A stretch of DNA of 24,367 nt from Streptomyces sp. NBC_01142. GTDB taxonomy: Bacteria; Actinomycetota; Actinomycetes; Streptomycetales; Streptomycetaceae. The translations under genes and the position numbers were made by a program. Location of the stretch: assembly GCF_026341125.1 (NCBI RefSeq), contig NZ_JAPEOR010000013.1, forward strand, positions 1-24,367. Reading direction: 5' to 3'. Under the pieces are notes generated by a model. The model saw nothing but the letters and a program-made list of their open reading frames with translations. It had not been told where the DNA came from and did no database searches. Of the stretch, positions 7,949-14,925 are shown one piece after another (positions within the stretch are counted from its first letter, which is position 1; each line of letters begins with the position of its first letter).

Positions 7949-8056
7949 GAGGGTGTTTCAGCCGTCCAGCTATTTGCAACAACACATGAAACATGAAACC
8001 CGCAGCATGATCGGCGGGCGGCGCCGTGTTTCACGAGCGAACACCTATGAAACACG
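7941..8056. promoter_or_regulatory. Candidate res site / recombinase operator
   Basis: Six copies of the motif TGTTTCA or its complement TGAAACA (two with a one-base variant, TGAAACC and TGTTTCA ending in G) fall within about 115 bp: TGTTTCATGA at 7941, GTGTTTCAG near 7953, two in CATGAAACATGAAAC at 7984-7998, GTGTTTCACG near 8026 and TATGAAACAC near 8046. They occur in both orientations right at the 5' end of the resolvase gene, where Tn3-family elements place the three-subsite res region and the resolvase promoter. The assignment rests on position and repeat pattern only. Confidence 0.55.
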
Positions 8057-8648
8057 GCCCCCGGTTCGGACCGGTCAACTCGCGTCCGTGGAAACCACCT
8101 CAGAAGAACGGATGTGGCTCATGCGGTTCTACCGCTTGAACCGCGGATACGCGGTCCGCTCGATCGATGTTGCAATAGAGAGGCCTGCCCCTGGCCTCGG
8201 ACCGTCTGCGAGGCAATGGAGATCGGCGGCAGCATCCAGCCATTCAGGCAGAAGAAGCGGGGAAGGGAGCGCGGAGGCAGGATCGGAGTGCGCCCCGGCG
8301 GCTCCGTCCGGCTCCAGTCGGCGCGCCCTCTTCGCCACACCCACCGTGTGCTTCTCGATGCGCAGGCCGAATCGTTTTTCCGTCCTTGCGCGCATCCCGC
8401 TCGCCTGATGTTTCATTTTTGACGAACTTCGTGAGCCGCAGTACAGCTCTCTGGCCACTTTAGAACTTTACATATGATCCCAATTTCTCTAGCGACCTTG
8501 CTGTGGCATCCACCTATGCACGTAGCTATTTGGGTACACCCGCTTCCTTGTTCCGGCTCCGGATGAGCCTGGACGGGACGGCAGTGAACCGGTCTCCGGT
8601 TCCCGGCCGGCCAGGGGGCGGTCGTGACACCCCATGTGAGGAGAAGTC
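8057..8648. other. Leader region before the lasso precursor
   Basis: No protein gene is recognised in this 590-bp stretch. The part at roughly 8405-8545 is clearly AT-richer than the rest of the window (for example ACTTTAGAACTTTACATATG), as expected of a promoter region. It ends with GAGGAGA at 8638-8644, a strong ribosome-binding site for the precursor gene at 8649. Confidence 0.45.
8419..8447 (+). promoter_or_regulatory. Candidate promoter for the lasso peptide operon
   Basis: TTGACG at 8419-8424 is followed after 17 bases by TACAGC at 8442-8447, a plausible sigma-70-type pair in AT-richer sequence. It would leave a leader of about 195 bases before the precursor. A second candidate is TTGCTG at 8498 with TAGCTA at 8523. 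Neither is strong. Confidence 0.3.
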
Positions 8649-8759
8649 ATGAAGAAGGCTTACGAGGCGCCGACGCTGGTCCGGCTCGGGACGTTCCGGA
8701 AGAAGACCGGGCTCCTGCAGAGCTCCGGCAACGACCGTCTCATCCTGAGCAAGAACTGA
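8649..8759 (+). CDS. lasA: Lasso peptide precursor, citrulassin family
   Basis: This 36-codon gene is preceded by GAGGAGA. The leader (residues 1-21) contains the YxxP-type recognition sequence YEAPTLVRLGTF bound by the RRE protein, and ends KKTG with Thr at position -2, as lasso leader peptidases prefer. The core (residues 22-36) is LLQSSGNDRLILSKN. An isopeptide bond from the Leu1 amine to the Asp8 side chain would make an eight-residue ring (LLQSSGND), with RLILSKN as loop and tail. The GNDRL and LSKN motifs match citrulassin A (LLGLAGNDRLVLSKN, from memory), in which Arg9 is deiminated to citrulline. The QSS and Ile12 positions differ. The cyclase gene follows 26 bp downstream. Confidence 0.93.
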   Translation: MKKAYEAPTLVRLGTFRKKTGLLQSSGNDRLILSKN

Positions 8760-8785
8760 CGGGCGACGGTTCCTGACCCGACGTC

Positions 8786-10642
8786 ATGACTGAACTGCAC
8801 GAGAGTGCGGGGACGGGCCCCGGCGACGCGCACTTCACGGTCTTCACCGACCGGGAGGACGCGGCCGCCGTGGCCCGCTCCTTCGCCCGCCCCGCAACGC
8901 GAATCCTGCAGCACGCTTCGGGCCGGCCCTGGCTGGTGGGGCAGTGGCACGATGAGGAGATTGTCACCGCGCGCGCCGGCCACACGGCCCTCGCCGTCAT
9001 CGGCTGCTGTCCGGTCGACGCCGTAGAGCTCGGGCGCCACGCCGGCCGGCTACGTGATCTCGCCGAACTCGACGCACTGGCCCGCTCCCTTCCGGGGAGC
9101 TTCCATCTCGTCGCCGCGCTCGGCGGGCGGCTCAGGGTGCAGGGCACCGCCTCCGGGCTCCGGCTGGTCTTCCATGCCCCTGTTGACGGAACACAGGTGG
9201 CTGCCACCCGCGCCGACGTACTCGCCGCCGCGCTCGGCACCGACCCGGACGAGGAGCAACTGGCCGTCCGGCTGCTGTGGCCCATTCCCCATCCACTCGC
9301 CGGGGCACCCATGTGGCGAGGCATCACCGCCGTGTCCCCCCAGGACGCGCTGATCGTCTCGCCGGACGGCCGGACCGTACGCCACTCGCGCTGGTGGACA
9401 CCGCCGGAACCGGTACGCACGCTCGCCGATGGCGCCTCTCTCGTCCGCGAAGCCCTGGCCGCGGCGGTCGACGCCCGTACCCGGCAGGGTGGCGTGGTCA
9501 GCTGCGACCTGTCAGGCGGCCTGGATTCCACTTCCATCTGTTTCCTGGCGGACCGCTCACCGGCCCGGGTAGTGGCCAGCACCTGGCCTGGTCGTGACCC
9601 CGCCGACACCGATCTGTACTGGGCAGAACAGGCCGCCCGGTCGATGCCGGACATTGACCATGTGGTCTGGGACGCCGACGCTTCACCGCTGGTCTACACG
9701 GGCCTGCTCGGCATCGATGACCTGCTGGACGAACCGACTATCGGCGTCATGGACCGCTCGCGGGTCCTGCACCACCTGCCCGGCCTGGCGGAGCGGGGCA
9801 GCCGGTTGCACCTGACCGGCATCGGCGGCGACCACGTGGCCTGGTGCTCGGAGGCGTACTACCACCGACTGCTCCGCACCCGCCCGCTGTTCGCGCTGCG
9901 CCAGCTGCGCGGCTTCAGGGCCCTGTGGCAGTGGCCACTGGGCGGCACGGCACGCGCGCTGGCCGACTCGCGGCCGTACGGGAAGTGGCTGGCCGACTCC
10001 AGCGGCCGCCTGCGAGACCCACTACCCGCCACCGTCAGCACCAGCGTCGGCTGGGGCATGCCCCCTCGCCTCTTCGACTGGGTCACCCCCGACGCCGAAC
10101 GGATGGCCCAACGGGCGCTGCGCGAGGCCGCCTTGACCGCCGTACCGCTGCACCCGGACCGCGGCCTGCACACCGACCTCGAACAGATCCTTTCCTGCAC
10201 CCGCATCATCCGTCAGTGGGACGGGATGGCGGCCCGGGCCGGCCTGCCGATGGCATCGCCGTTCCTCGACGACCGCGTCATCGAGGCATGCCTCGCCGTG
10301 CGCCCGAGCGAGCGCGTCACGCCCTGGCAGTACAAACCCCTCCTGACCGCCGCCATGAGCGGGATCGTGCCCGATGCGTGCCTGCGGCGCACCAACAAGG
10401 CCGCCGCTTCCATGGACGCATCCAACGGACTGCGCGAACACCGCGCCGATCTGCTGGCGCTCTGGGAGGACTCCCGGCTGGAGCAGCTCGGACTGGTCGA
10501 CGGCGCAGCCCTGCGCCGGCTCGCCCAACGCCCGGCCACACCCGAACTGCGCGACGCGATCCTCTACTCGACCATCGCCGCTGAGGTGTGGCTGCGCGGC
10601 CTCCACCGAACCACCGGGCCCAAGGCTCCCGCCTCCTCATGA
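8786..10642 (+). CDS. lasC: Lasso peptide cyclase (asparagine-synthetase-like, C protein)
   Basis: The product has 618 residues, the usual size for lasso cyclases. The N-terminal half resembles the glutaminase-like domain of asparagine synthetase B but lacks the catalytic N-terminal Cys, as is normal for this family. The C-terminal half has the ATP-pyrophosphatase loop SGGLDSTS at about residues 243-250, then VVASTWPGRDPADTDLYWA, LTGIGGDHVAWC, the catalytic-face SPFLDDRVIEACLA block and TNKAAASMDASNGLREHR. It adenylates the Asp8 side chain and couples it to the core N-terminus, forming the macrolactam around the threaded tail. Its TGA overlaps an ATG (ATGA at 10639-10642). Only a poor Shine-Dalgarno is seen, so translation may depend on the upstream precursor gene. 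Confidence 0.95.
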   Translation: MTELHESAGTGPGDAHFTVFTDREDAAAVARSFARPATRILQHASGRPWLVGQWHDEEIVTARAGHTALAVIGCCPVDAVELGRHAGRLRDLAELDALARSLPGSFHLVAALGGRLRVQGTASGLRLVFHAPVDGTQVAATRADVLAAALGTDPDEEQLAVRLLWPIPHPLAGAPMWRGITAVSPQDALIVSPDGRTVRHSRWWTPPEPVRTLADGASLVREALAAAVDARTRQGGVVSCDLSGGLDSTSICFLADRSPARVVASTWPGRDPADTDLYWAEQAARSMPDIDHVVWDADASPLVYTGLLGIDDLLDEPTIGVMDRSRVLHHLPGLAERGSRLHLTGIGGDHVAWCSEAYYHRLLRTRPLFALRQLRGFRALWQWPLGGTARALADSRPYGKWLADSSGRLRDPLPATVSTSVGWGMPPRLFDWVTPDAERMAQRALREAALTAVPLHPDRGLHTDLEQILSCTRIIRQWDGMAARAGLPMASPFLDDRVIEACLAVRPSERVTPWQYKPLLTAAMSGIVPDACLRRTNKAAASMDASNGLREHRADLLALWEDSRLEQLGLVDGAALRRLAQRPATPELRDAILYSTIAAEVWLRGLHRTTGPKAPASS

Positions 10643-10671
10643 CCACCGTTGCTCAGCAGAAAGGCACACGC

Positions 10672-10926
10672 ATGGCATTGAAGTTCGGCGCCGATGTCTC
10701 CACTGCCGAGACGGACTACGGCACGGTCCTCCTGGACGAACGCGCCGGGGACTACTGGGAGCTGAATCCGACCGGCACCCTGGTGGTCAACACGCTGATG
10801 GCGGGCGGTGACGAAGCCGCCGCGGTCGCCGCGCTCGTCGACGAGTTCGACATCGACCTCGTCCAGGCGAAGCAGGACGTCGACGCCCTCGTACAGCAAC
10901 TGCGGACCTCGGGGCTGGCCGAATGA
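10672..10926 (+). CDS. lasB1: RRE / PqqD-like leader-binding protein (B1)
   Basis: The product has 84 residues beginning MALKFGADVSTAETDYGTVL. It is a PqqD-like winged-helix RiPP recognition element: YGTVLLDERAGDYWELNPTG, a hydrophobic helix TLVVNTLMAGGD, and VDEFDIDLVQAKQDVDALVQ. In split lasso systems this protein binds the YxxP leader region and delivers the precursor to the B2 protease and C cyclase. The chosen start has AGAAAGG upstream. An in-frame ATG at 10639, overlapping the cyclase stop codon, would add 11 residues and cannot be excluded. The 3' end overlaps the B2 start by 4 bp (ATGA), indicating translational coupling. Confidence 0.93.
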   Translation: MALKFGADVSTAETDYGTVLLDERAGDYWELNPTGTLVVNTLMAGGDEAAAVAALVDEFDIDLVQAKQDVDALVQQLRTSGLAE

Positions 10927-11357
10927 CGACGCCCAGCGCCCTGGAGCGGCCCACCGGCGTGCCCTTCGCCCGGCGCCTGGCCGCCCGTCTCGTCCTGATC
11001 CCCGCCCTCGTGCTCTCACTCCTGCCGCCCCGCCGGATCCGCGCCGTGCTCCACCTCGCATGCCGCCAAGCCACGCCGGCCACCGCCGCACAGGCAAAGA
11101 ACGCACGGGACGCGATGTGCGCGGTGAGCCTGCGCTGCGCCGGGCCGAAAGGCTGCCTGCCCCGGTCTCTGGGAGCCGCGCTGCTGTGCCGCCTGTCAGG
11201 GAGCTGGCCGACCTGGTGCACCGGGGTGCGCGTGGTGCCGCCGTTCACGGCGCACGCCTGGATCGAGGCGGACGGCCGCCCCGTGGACGAGGGCGTACCC
11301 GACGACTACTTCACCCGGCTCATCACGGTCGCTCCCGGGAGCCGGTCAGGCCGATGA
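10923..11357 (+). CDS. lasB2: Lasso leader peptidase (transglutaminase-like, B2)
   Basis: The product has 144 residues of the transglutaminase-like cysteine protease family that removes lasso leader peptides. The likely catalytic Cys lies in KGCLPRSLGAALLC and the His in TAHAWIEADGRPV; the third triad residue is probably the Asp of EADGRP. The N-terminal helices (RRLAARLVLIPALVLSLLPP) are typical. It should cleave after the KKTG sequence of the precursor when bound with the B1 protein, exposing Leu1 for cyclisation. Both ends overlap neighbours by an ATGA, showing a tightly coupled B1-B2-D unit. Confidence 0.93.
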   Translation: MTTPSALERPTGVPFARRLAARLVLIPALVLSLLPPRRIRAVLHLACRQATPATAAQAKNARDAMCAVSLRCAGPKGCLPRSLGAALLCRLSGSWPTWCTGVRVVPPFTAHAWIEADGRPVDEGVPDDYFTRLITVAPGSRSGR

Positions 11358-13213
11358 CCGACACCGCCGTGGATCAGGCACAGCCGACGGCCGCGGGCGA
11401 CCGCTCCACCCGGGCCGCGGTCGCCACCATGTACCGGCTCACCACCGGCCACCGGGCCACCATCACCGTCGCCACCGTACTCACCCTCGTCGGCTCGGCG
11501 CTCGGGCTTGCCCAGCCGCTCGTCGCCAAACAGGCCGTGGACGCGAGCGGACGGGGACAGGTGCTGTGGCCCTTGCTGCTGCTCCTGGCCGTACTGTTCG
11601 TCACCGAAGCGGCGACCAGCGCGGTGGGCCGCTTCGTCCTGGAGCGCATGGGCGAAAGCATCGTACGAGGGCTGCGCCACAGCCTGGTGGCGCGGCTGCT
11701 CCGGCTGGAGATGCGGGAGTACGACCGGCACCGCAGCGGCGACCTGATCTCCCGGGTCACCGCCGACACCACCCTGCTCAGAGAAGTCGTCTCCCAGGCA
11801 CTGGTCGATCTGGTGACGGGTGCCCTCGTCGCGGCGGGGGCGATCGTCCTCATGGTGTGGATCGACCCGCTGCTGCTCCTCCTGGTCGCCCTCACCGTAG
11901 CTACCGCCGCCGTGATCGTCGCCTCGCTTCTCAAGGGCATTCGGGCTGCCTCCGAACGCATGCAGACCTCCGTCGGCGCGATCGCCGCCGACCTCGAACG
12001 CGCCCTCGGCGCCCTGCCGATGGTCCGGGTTCACCGAGCCGAGGACCGTGAAGCGGCCCGCATCGGAGAACGCGTCGAGGCGGCCTACCGCGCCGGCGTA
12101 CGGACCGCGAAACTCGCCTCCCTGATGAGCCCCGCGGTCGAACTCGCCGTCCAGGGCTCCTTCCTGATCGTCCTGGTCATCGGCGGCCTGCGGGTCAACG
12201 GCCACGCCAACTCCCTCGGCGACCTGGTCGCCTTCCTGCTGTACGCCTCCTACCTGGTCCTTCCACTGTCCTCGGTCTTCCGGGCAGCAGGCCTGATCCA
12301 GCGTGGCATGGGGGCCTACCAGCGCATCGAGCAGGCACTTTCCCTGCCGGCGGAGCCCTCCCAGCAGACCCCGGCCGTCCGGGCATACACGCGCGAGGCA
12401 GCCCGGCAGACCATCCCGTACCAGGAACCCGCCCTCGCCCTGCGCAATCTCAGCTTCGGCTACGACCCGGACCGGCCGGTGCTGCGCGGCGTCTCGTTCA
12501 CTGTCCCCTACCGGCAGCAGACGGCCCTGGTCGGCCTGTCGGGTGCCGGAAAGAGCACGATCTTTGCCCTCATCGCCAGATTCCACGAACCGGACTCCGG
12601 GACCCTGCTCTTCGACGGCCTGCCCGCCACCGCACTGAGCCGCACCGCATGCCGCGGACGCATCGCCGTCGTCGACCAGAACGCCCACGTCGTCCACGGC
12701 ACCCTCTGGGACAACATCACCTATGCCACGCCCGACGCCACCCAGGCAGAAGTGCAACACGTCGTCGAGCTCGCCCAGCTGGAAGGCGTCGTGCGGCGGC
12801 TGCCGGACGGCTTGTCGGGAATGCTCGGCGAACGCGGCGGCACCCTGTCAGCGGGAGAGCGCCAACGGGTCGCCCTGGCCCGCGCCCTGCTCGCCCGCCC
12901 CTCGATCCTCCTGCTCGACGAGCCCACCTCCCACCTCGACACCATCAATGAGACCGCGCTCACCACAGTGATGAAGGACGTCGCCCGAGAATGCGCCGTC
13001 CTGGTCATCGCACACCGGCTCTCCACCGTCCAACACGCCGACCAGATCGTCGTACTGGACAACGGCCGCACCACCGCCCAAGGACGTCACCAGGAACTAC
13101 TCACCAGCAGCCCCATTTACCGCGAACTGGCCGCCGGACAGATGCTCCACCCAGCCAACGCCCAGACCTCCCCCGTGACGACCGTCCGCCCCCACCCACG
13201 CCACCCGCTGTGA
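11354..13213 (+). CDS. lasD: ABC transporter for lasso peptide export and immunity (D protein)
   Basis: The product has about 619 residues and is a half-size exporter fusing membrane and ATPase domains. The ATG at 11354 overlaps the B2 stop. Six membrane spans are expected in the first 340 residues, including ITVATVLTLVGSALGLAQPL, LLLLLAVLFVTEAATSAVG and FLIVLVIGGLRV. The nucleotide-binding domain has Walker A GLSGAGKS (about 394-401), signature LSAGERQR (about 498-505), Walker B ILLLDEPTS (about 518) and the H-loop VIAHRLST. In lasso clusters this protein exports the mature peptide and protects the producer. It is the last gene of the operon. The stop is followed by about 180 bp before a weak hairpin. 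Confidence 0.95.
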   Translation: MTDTAVDQAQPTAAGDRSTRAAVATMYRLTTGHRATITVATVLTLVGSALGLAQPLVAKQAVDASGRGQVLWPLLLLLAVLFVTEAATSAVGRFVLERMGESIVRGLRHSLVARLLRLEMREYDRHRSGDLISRVTADTTLLREVVSQALVDLVTGALVAAGAIVLMVWIDPLLLLLVALTVATAAVIVASLLKGIRAASERMQTSVGAIAADLERALGALPMVRVHRAEDREAARIGERVEAAYRAGVRTAKLASLMSPAVELAVQGSFLIVLVIGGLRVNGHANSLGDLVAFLLYASYLVLPLSSVFRAAGLIQRGMGAYQRIEQALSLPAEPSQQTPAVRAYTREAARQTIPYQEPALALRNLSFGYDPDRPVLRGVSFTVPYRQQTALVGLSGAGKSTIFALIARFHEPDSGTLLFDGLPATALSRTACRGRIAVVDQNAHVVHGTLWDNITYATPDATQAEVQHVVELAQLEGVVRRLPDGLSGMLGERGGTLSAGERQRVALARALLARPSILLLDEPTSHLDTINETALTTVMKDVARECAVLVIAHRLSTVQHADQIVVLDNGRTTAQGRHQELLTSSPIYRELAAGQMLHPANAQTSPVTTVRPHPRHPL

Positions 13214-13259
13214 ACCGGACACGGACACGACACCGAGCGCGCCTCAGGCAGTCCAGCCA

Positions 13260-13340
13260 GCCATCACCCTGGGCCAGGGCGACGGCGACGGCCAAGCCGT
13301 TGCTCCCTGCCGCGAAGGCGTCCGGCACCGACGACGTCAT
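13260..13340 (-). pseudogene. Possible FAD/NAD-binding oxidoreductase sliver
   Basis: The minus strand reads MTSSVPDAFAAGSNGLAVAV and continues ALAQGDG. This resembles the dinucleotide-binding start of phytoene-dehydrogenase-like oxidoreductases (GxGPNGLAAAVxLA), but with the glycine motif damaged. It is 27 codons long, so the match may be chance. If real, it is debris at the junction between lasso cargo and transposase remnant. Confidence 0.3.
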
Positions 13341-13395
13341 CGCCGGACACCTCCACGAGGCCACATCGGCACCACTTCGCCCGCGCTTACGTCAT

Positions 13396-13414
13396 CCCCG
13401 TCGGCTGACCGGGG
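13396..13414. terminator. Weak hairpin between convergent lasD and transposase remnant
   Basis: CCCCG and CGGGG form a 5-bp stem with a 9-base loop, followed on the plus strand by TTATT. It sits between the convergent exporter gene and the tnpA remnant, where a terminator would be expected. The stem is short. Confidence 0.3.
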
Positions 13415-13909
13415 TTATTCCTCGGAGGCGGCCAGGTCGCGCACCCGGTTACGCAGCAGCCACGTCACCGCCCGGTCGAACAGCGCCCGCAGCCCCTCGT
13501 TCGACACCCACACCCGCCCGGCGATGTACTCCCGCAGGGCCAGGTCGCCGTCCTCGAAGTCGCGGATCTTCAGCAGCCTCCGGATCTCGCGGGCGTGCTC
13601 GTGCTGGGTCGGCAGCCGCTCCGGGTACAGCTTCAGACACGACGGATCATCGATCCCCAACTGTTCCGCGACGAACTCGGCCACCCCAGGCGGCACTTCG
13701 GCCGGCGCCGACATGGAAGTGCCCAGCATCCGTACGGTGCCCCACTGAACCGCCCAGCCCAGCCGATTGTGAGGCCGACGCTTGGCCGCCGCCTGCTCCA
13801 GCGCCACCGTGTCCAGCCGGAAGAACTCCTCCAGCTCCTGCACTGACGGCTCCCCGGCGAAACGTCCATACCGGGCTGTCTGATCTTCTGAAAGATACCC
13901 AACAGTCAC
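13415..13909 (-). pseudogene. tnpA: Truncated Tn3-family transposase, N-terminal DUF4158 region
   Basis: A GTG-started frame encodes 164 residues opening with VGYLSEDQTARYGRFAGEPS. It continues through HNRLGWAVQWGTVRMLGTSM, VAEFVAEQLGIDDPSCL, HAREIRRLLKIRDF and ALFDRAVTWLLRNRV, the DUF4158 N-terminal domain of Tn3-family transposases. Family members are close to 1,000 residues; here the frame stops after RDLAASEE and everything including the DDE domain is gone. The gene starts about 70 bp inside the right inverted repeat and reads inward, as expected for the element's own transposase. The lost part appears to have been replaced by the lasso cargo. The fragment may still bind DNA but cannot transpose. 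Confidence 0.88.
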
Positions 13910-13979
13910 GACTCGTGACGCTAGGCAACAGGCGTCACAGTCGTCCCGGTAGTGATCGAACCGAGACCCCCCGACCCAT

Positions 13980-14025
13980 GATCATTCCATAGCGTTCAAT
14001 CCAGCAGCGTTACCGGCGGGACCCC
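13980..14025 (-). repeat. Right terminal inverted repeat
   Basis: Read inward on the minus strand it begins GGGGTCCCGCCGGTAACGCT and ends AATGATC. Positions 13980-14023 mirror 6981-7024 with one mismatch. The last two bases (14024-14025) are extra G residues, absent from the left end, that make the GGGG start common in the Tn3 family. Confidence 0.92.
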
Positions 14026-14030
14026 TTCAC
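14026..14030. repeat. Target-site duplication TTCAC, right copy
   Basis: This is the direct repeat of 6976-6980, immediately outside the right inverted repeat. It supports a genuine transposition event rather than a chance pair of inverted repeats. Confidence 0.85.
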
Positions 14031-14700
14031 GTTCACCTTGTTGCGGGCCAGTGCCTCCAACGGCCCGTAGTTGCCCAAGGCCTCGCCGCCGGGCATTTGG
14101 GCCTTCCAGAACCGCTGGTCTTCGAGGTCCTTGAAGCGCGGGGAGAAGCGGTAGCCGAGCATCTTGAAGATGCCGAAGACCATGTCGGAGTACGAGGCAT
14201 TGTCGGTGGCGACCATCTCCGGCTGAGTCGCGCGGGGTACCGGGCACCACCATCTGCCCGATCCCGATCACCTGGTCATTGATCGCGTTGAGCCAGGTGA
14301 TGCCCGTCTTCTTCGCGAAGTAGAGGGGCTCGGGGCGGCGTTGATGGTGCGGACCGGGACGACGAAGCGCAGGCCGTCGACAGAAGCGAGCAGCCCCTTC
14401 CCCCAGAACTGCACGATCGGCACCTGGGCCTGGGCCTCGATCAGGGCGGCGATGGTGTCGGCGCGAAGGTAGTACTGGTCTACGTGGACCAGGCGGGAAC
14501 GGGTGAGCGCCTCGATGTTCGGGTTGATGACCGGGGTCATGCCGATGTTGCACGCCTCGGAGACGAGCAGGGCGACGACCGAGGTCGTGAGGTCCTTCAT
14601 GCGGGTGCGTACCGCAAGGCCGGCGCCGCTGGCAACAGCCTTCGCCGACTGCGGGGCGCTCACGCCCTGGCCCTCCTTGCGGGAATCGTTGGGATTGGAG
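14026..14700 (-). pseudogene. tnpA: Outer Tn3-family transposase, central part, decayed
   Basis: The minus strand encodes the first part of the Tn3 DDE domain: MKDLTTSVVALLVSEACNIG, RLVHVDQYYLRADTIAALIE and LLASVDGLRFVVPVRTIN. After a one-base loss near 14328 it continues YFAKKTGITWLNAINDQV and MVVPGTPRDS. Then about 16 residues (the LHILDALLNLDGGVK block of relatives) are missing near 14230 and the frame changes again before EMVATDNASYSDMVFGIFKM and LGNYGPLEALARNKVNV. It ends at the TTCAC duplication; the C-terminal part is at 6396-6980. Upstream of about 14700 the resemblance fades, so the N-terminal half is lost. Part of the damage is independent of the later transposon insertion. Confidence 0.88.
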
Positions 14701-14925
14701 TGCCGGGCCAGGGCGAGTCCCAGGAGGCGGCCCGGCGGGTCAGCCGGCGGTCGAGGCGACGGACGTCATCGAGGAGGCGCATGATCACCTGCTTCCCGTC
14801 ATCCGGCACCCCACACACCAACCCCTGGGGTGGGGTCAGCGGTCGCCCGTGTCCTTGCGTTCCTCCATTTCGCGAGCAGTGGTCCGGCTGGCCGCTCTGG
14901 CGGGTGTCGACGGAAGCGCAGAGGC

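Larger units (their letters stand above)
6981..14025. mobile_element. Tn3-family transposon carrying a citrulassin-type lasso peptide cluster
   Basis: The element is bounded by inverted repeats of 44 bp with one mismatch, flanked by a 5-bp TTCAC direct repeat, and inserted inside another Tn3 transposase gene. From left to right it contains a serine recombinase (minus strand), a res-like repeat cluster, a complete lasso peptide cluster (plus strand), a short oxidoreductase-like relic, and the N-terminal 160 or so codons of a Tn3-family transposase (minus strand). Recombinase, res-like site and repeats fit the family, but the catalytic transposase domain is missing, so the element would move only with help in trans. 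The left end lacks two G residues present at the right end (GGGGTCCC against GGTCCC), which might itself hinder further movement. Confidence 0.9.

Noticed and set aside
8129..8458. 109-residue minus-strand open frame upstream of the lasso operon.
   Set aside because: No recognisable motif, low-complexity Ala/Pro composition and no ribosome-binding site.
8712..8756. Lasso core starting at Gly with a nine-residue ring (GLLQSSGND).
   Set aside because: This would put Thr at -1. Lasso leader peptidases expect Thr at -2, and citrulassins begin with Leu and close on Asp8, so the Leu start fits better.
11306..12760. 484-residue minus-strand open frame.
   Set aside because: It is antisense to the ABC exporter, with Asp/Gly/Gln-rich low-complexity composition and no motif.
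14700..14925. Possible extra gene with LLDDVRRLDRRLTRRAAS on the minus strand.
   Set aside because: The segment is about 35 codons, preceded by a stop, and the resemblance to transposase linker helices is too weak to name a family.
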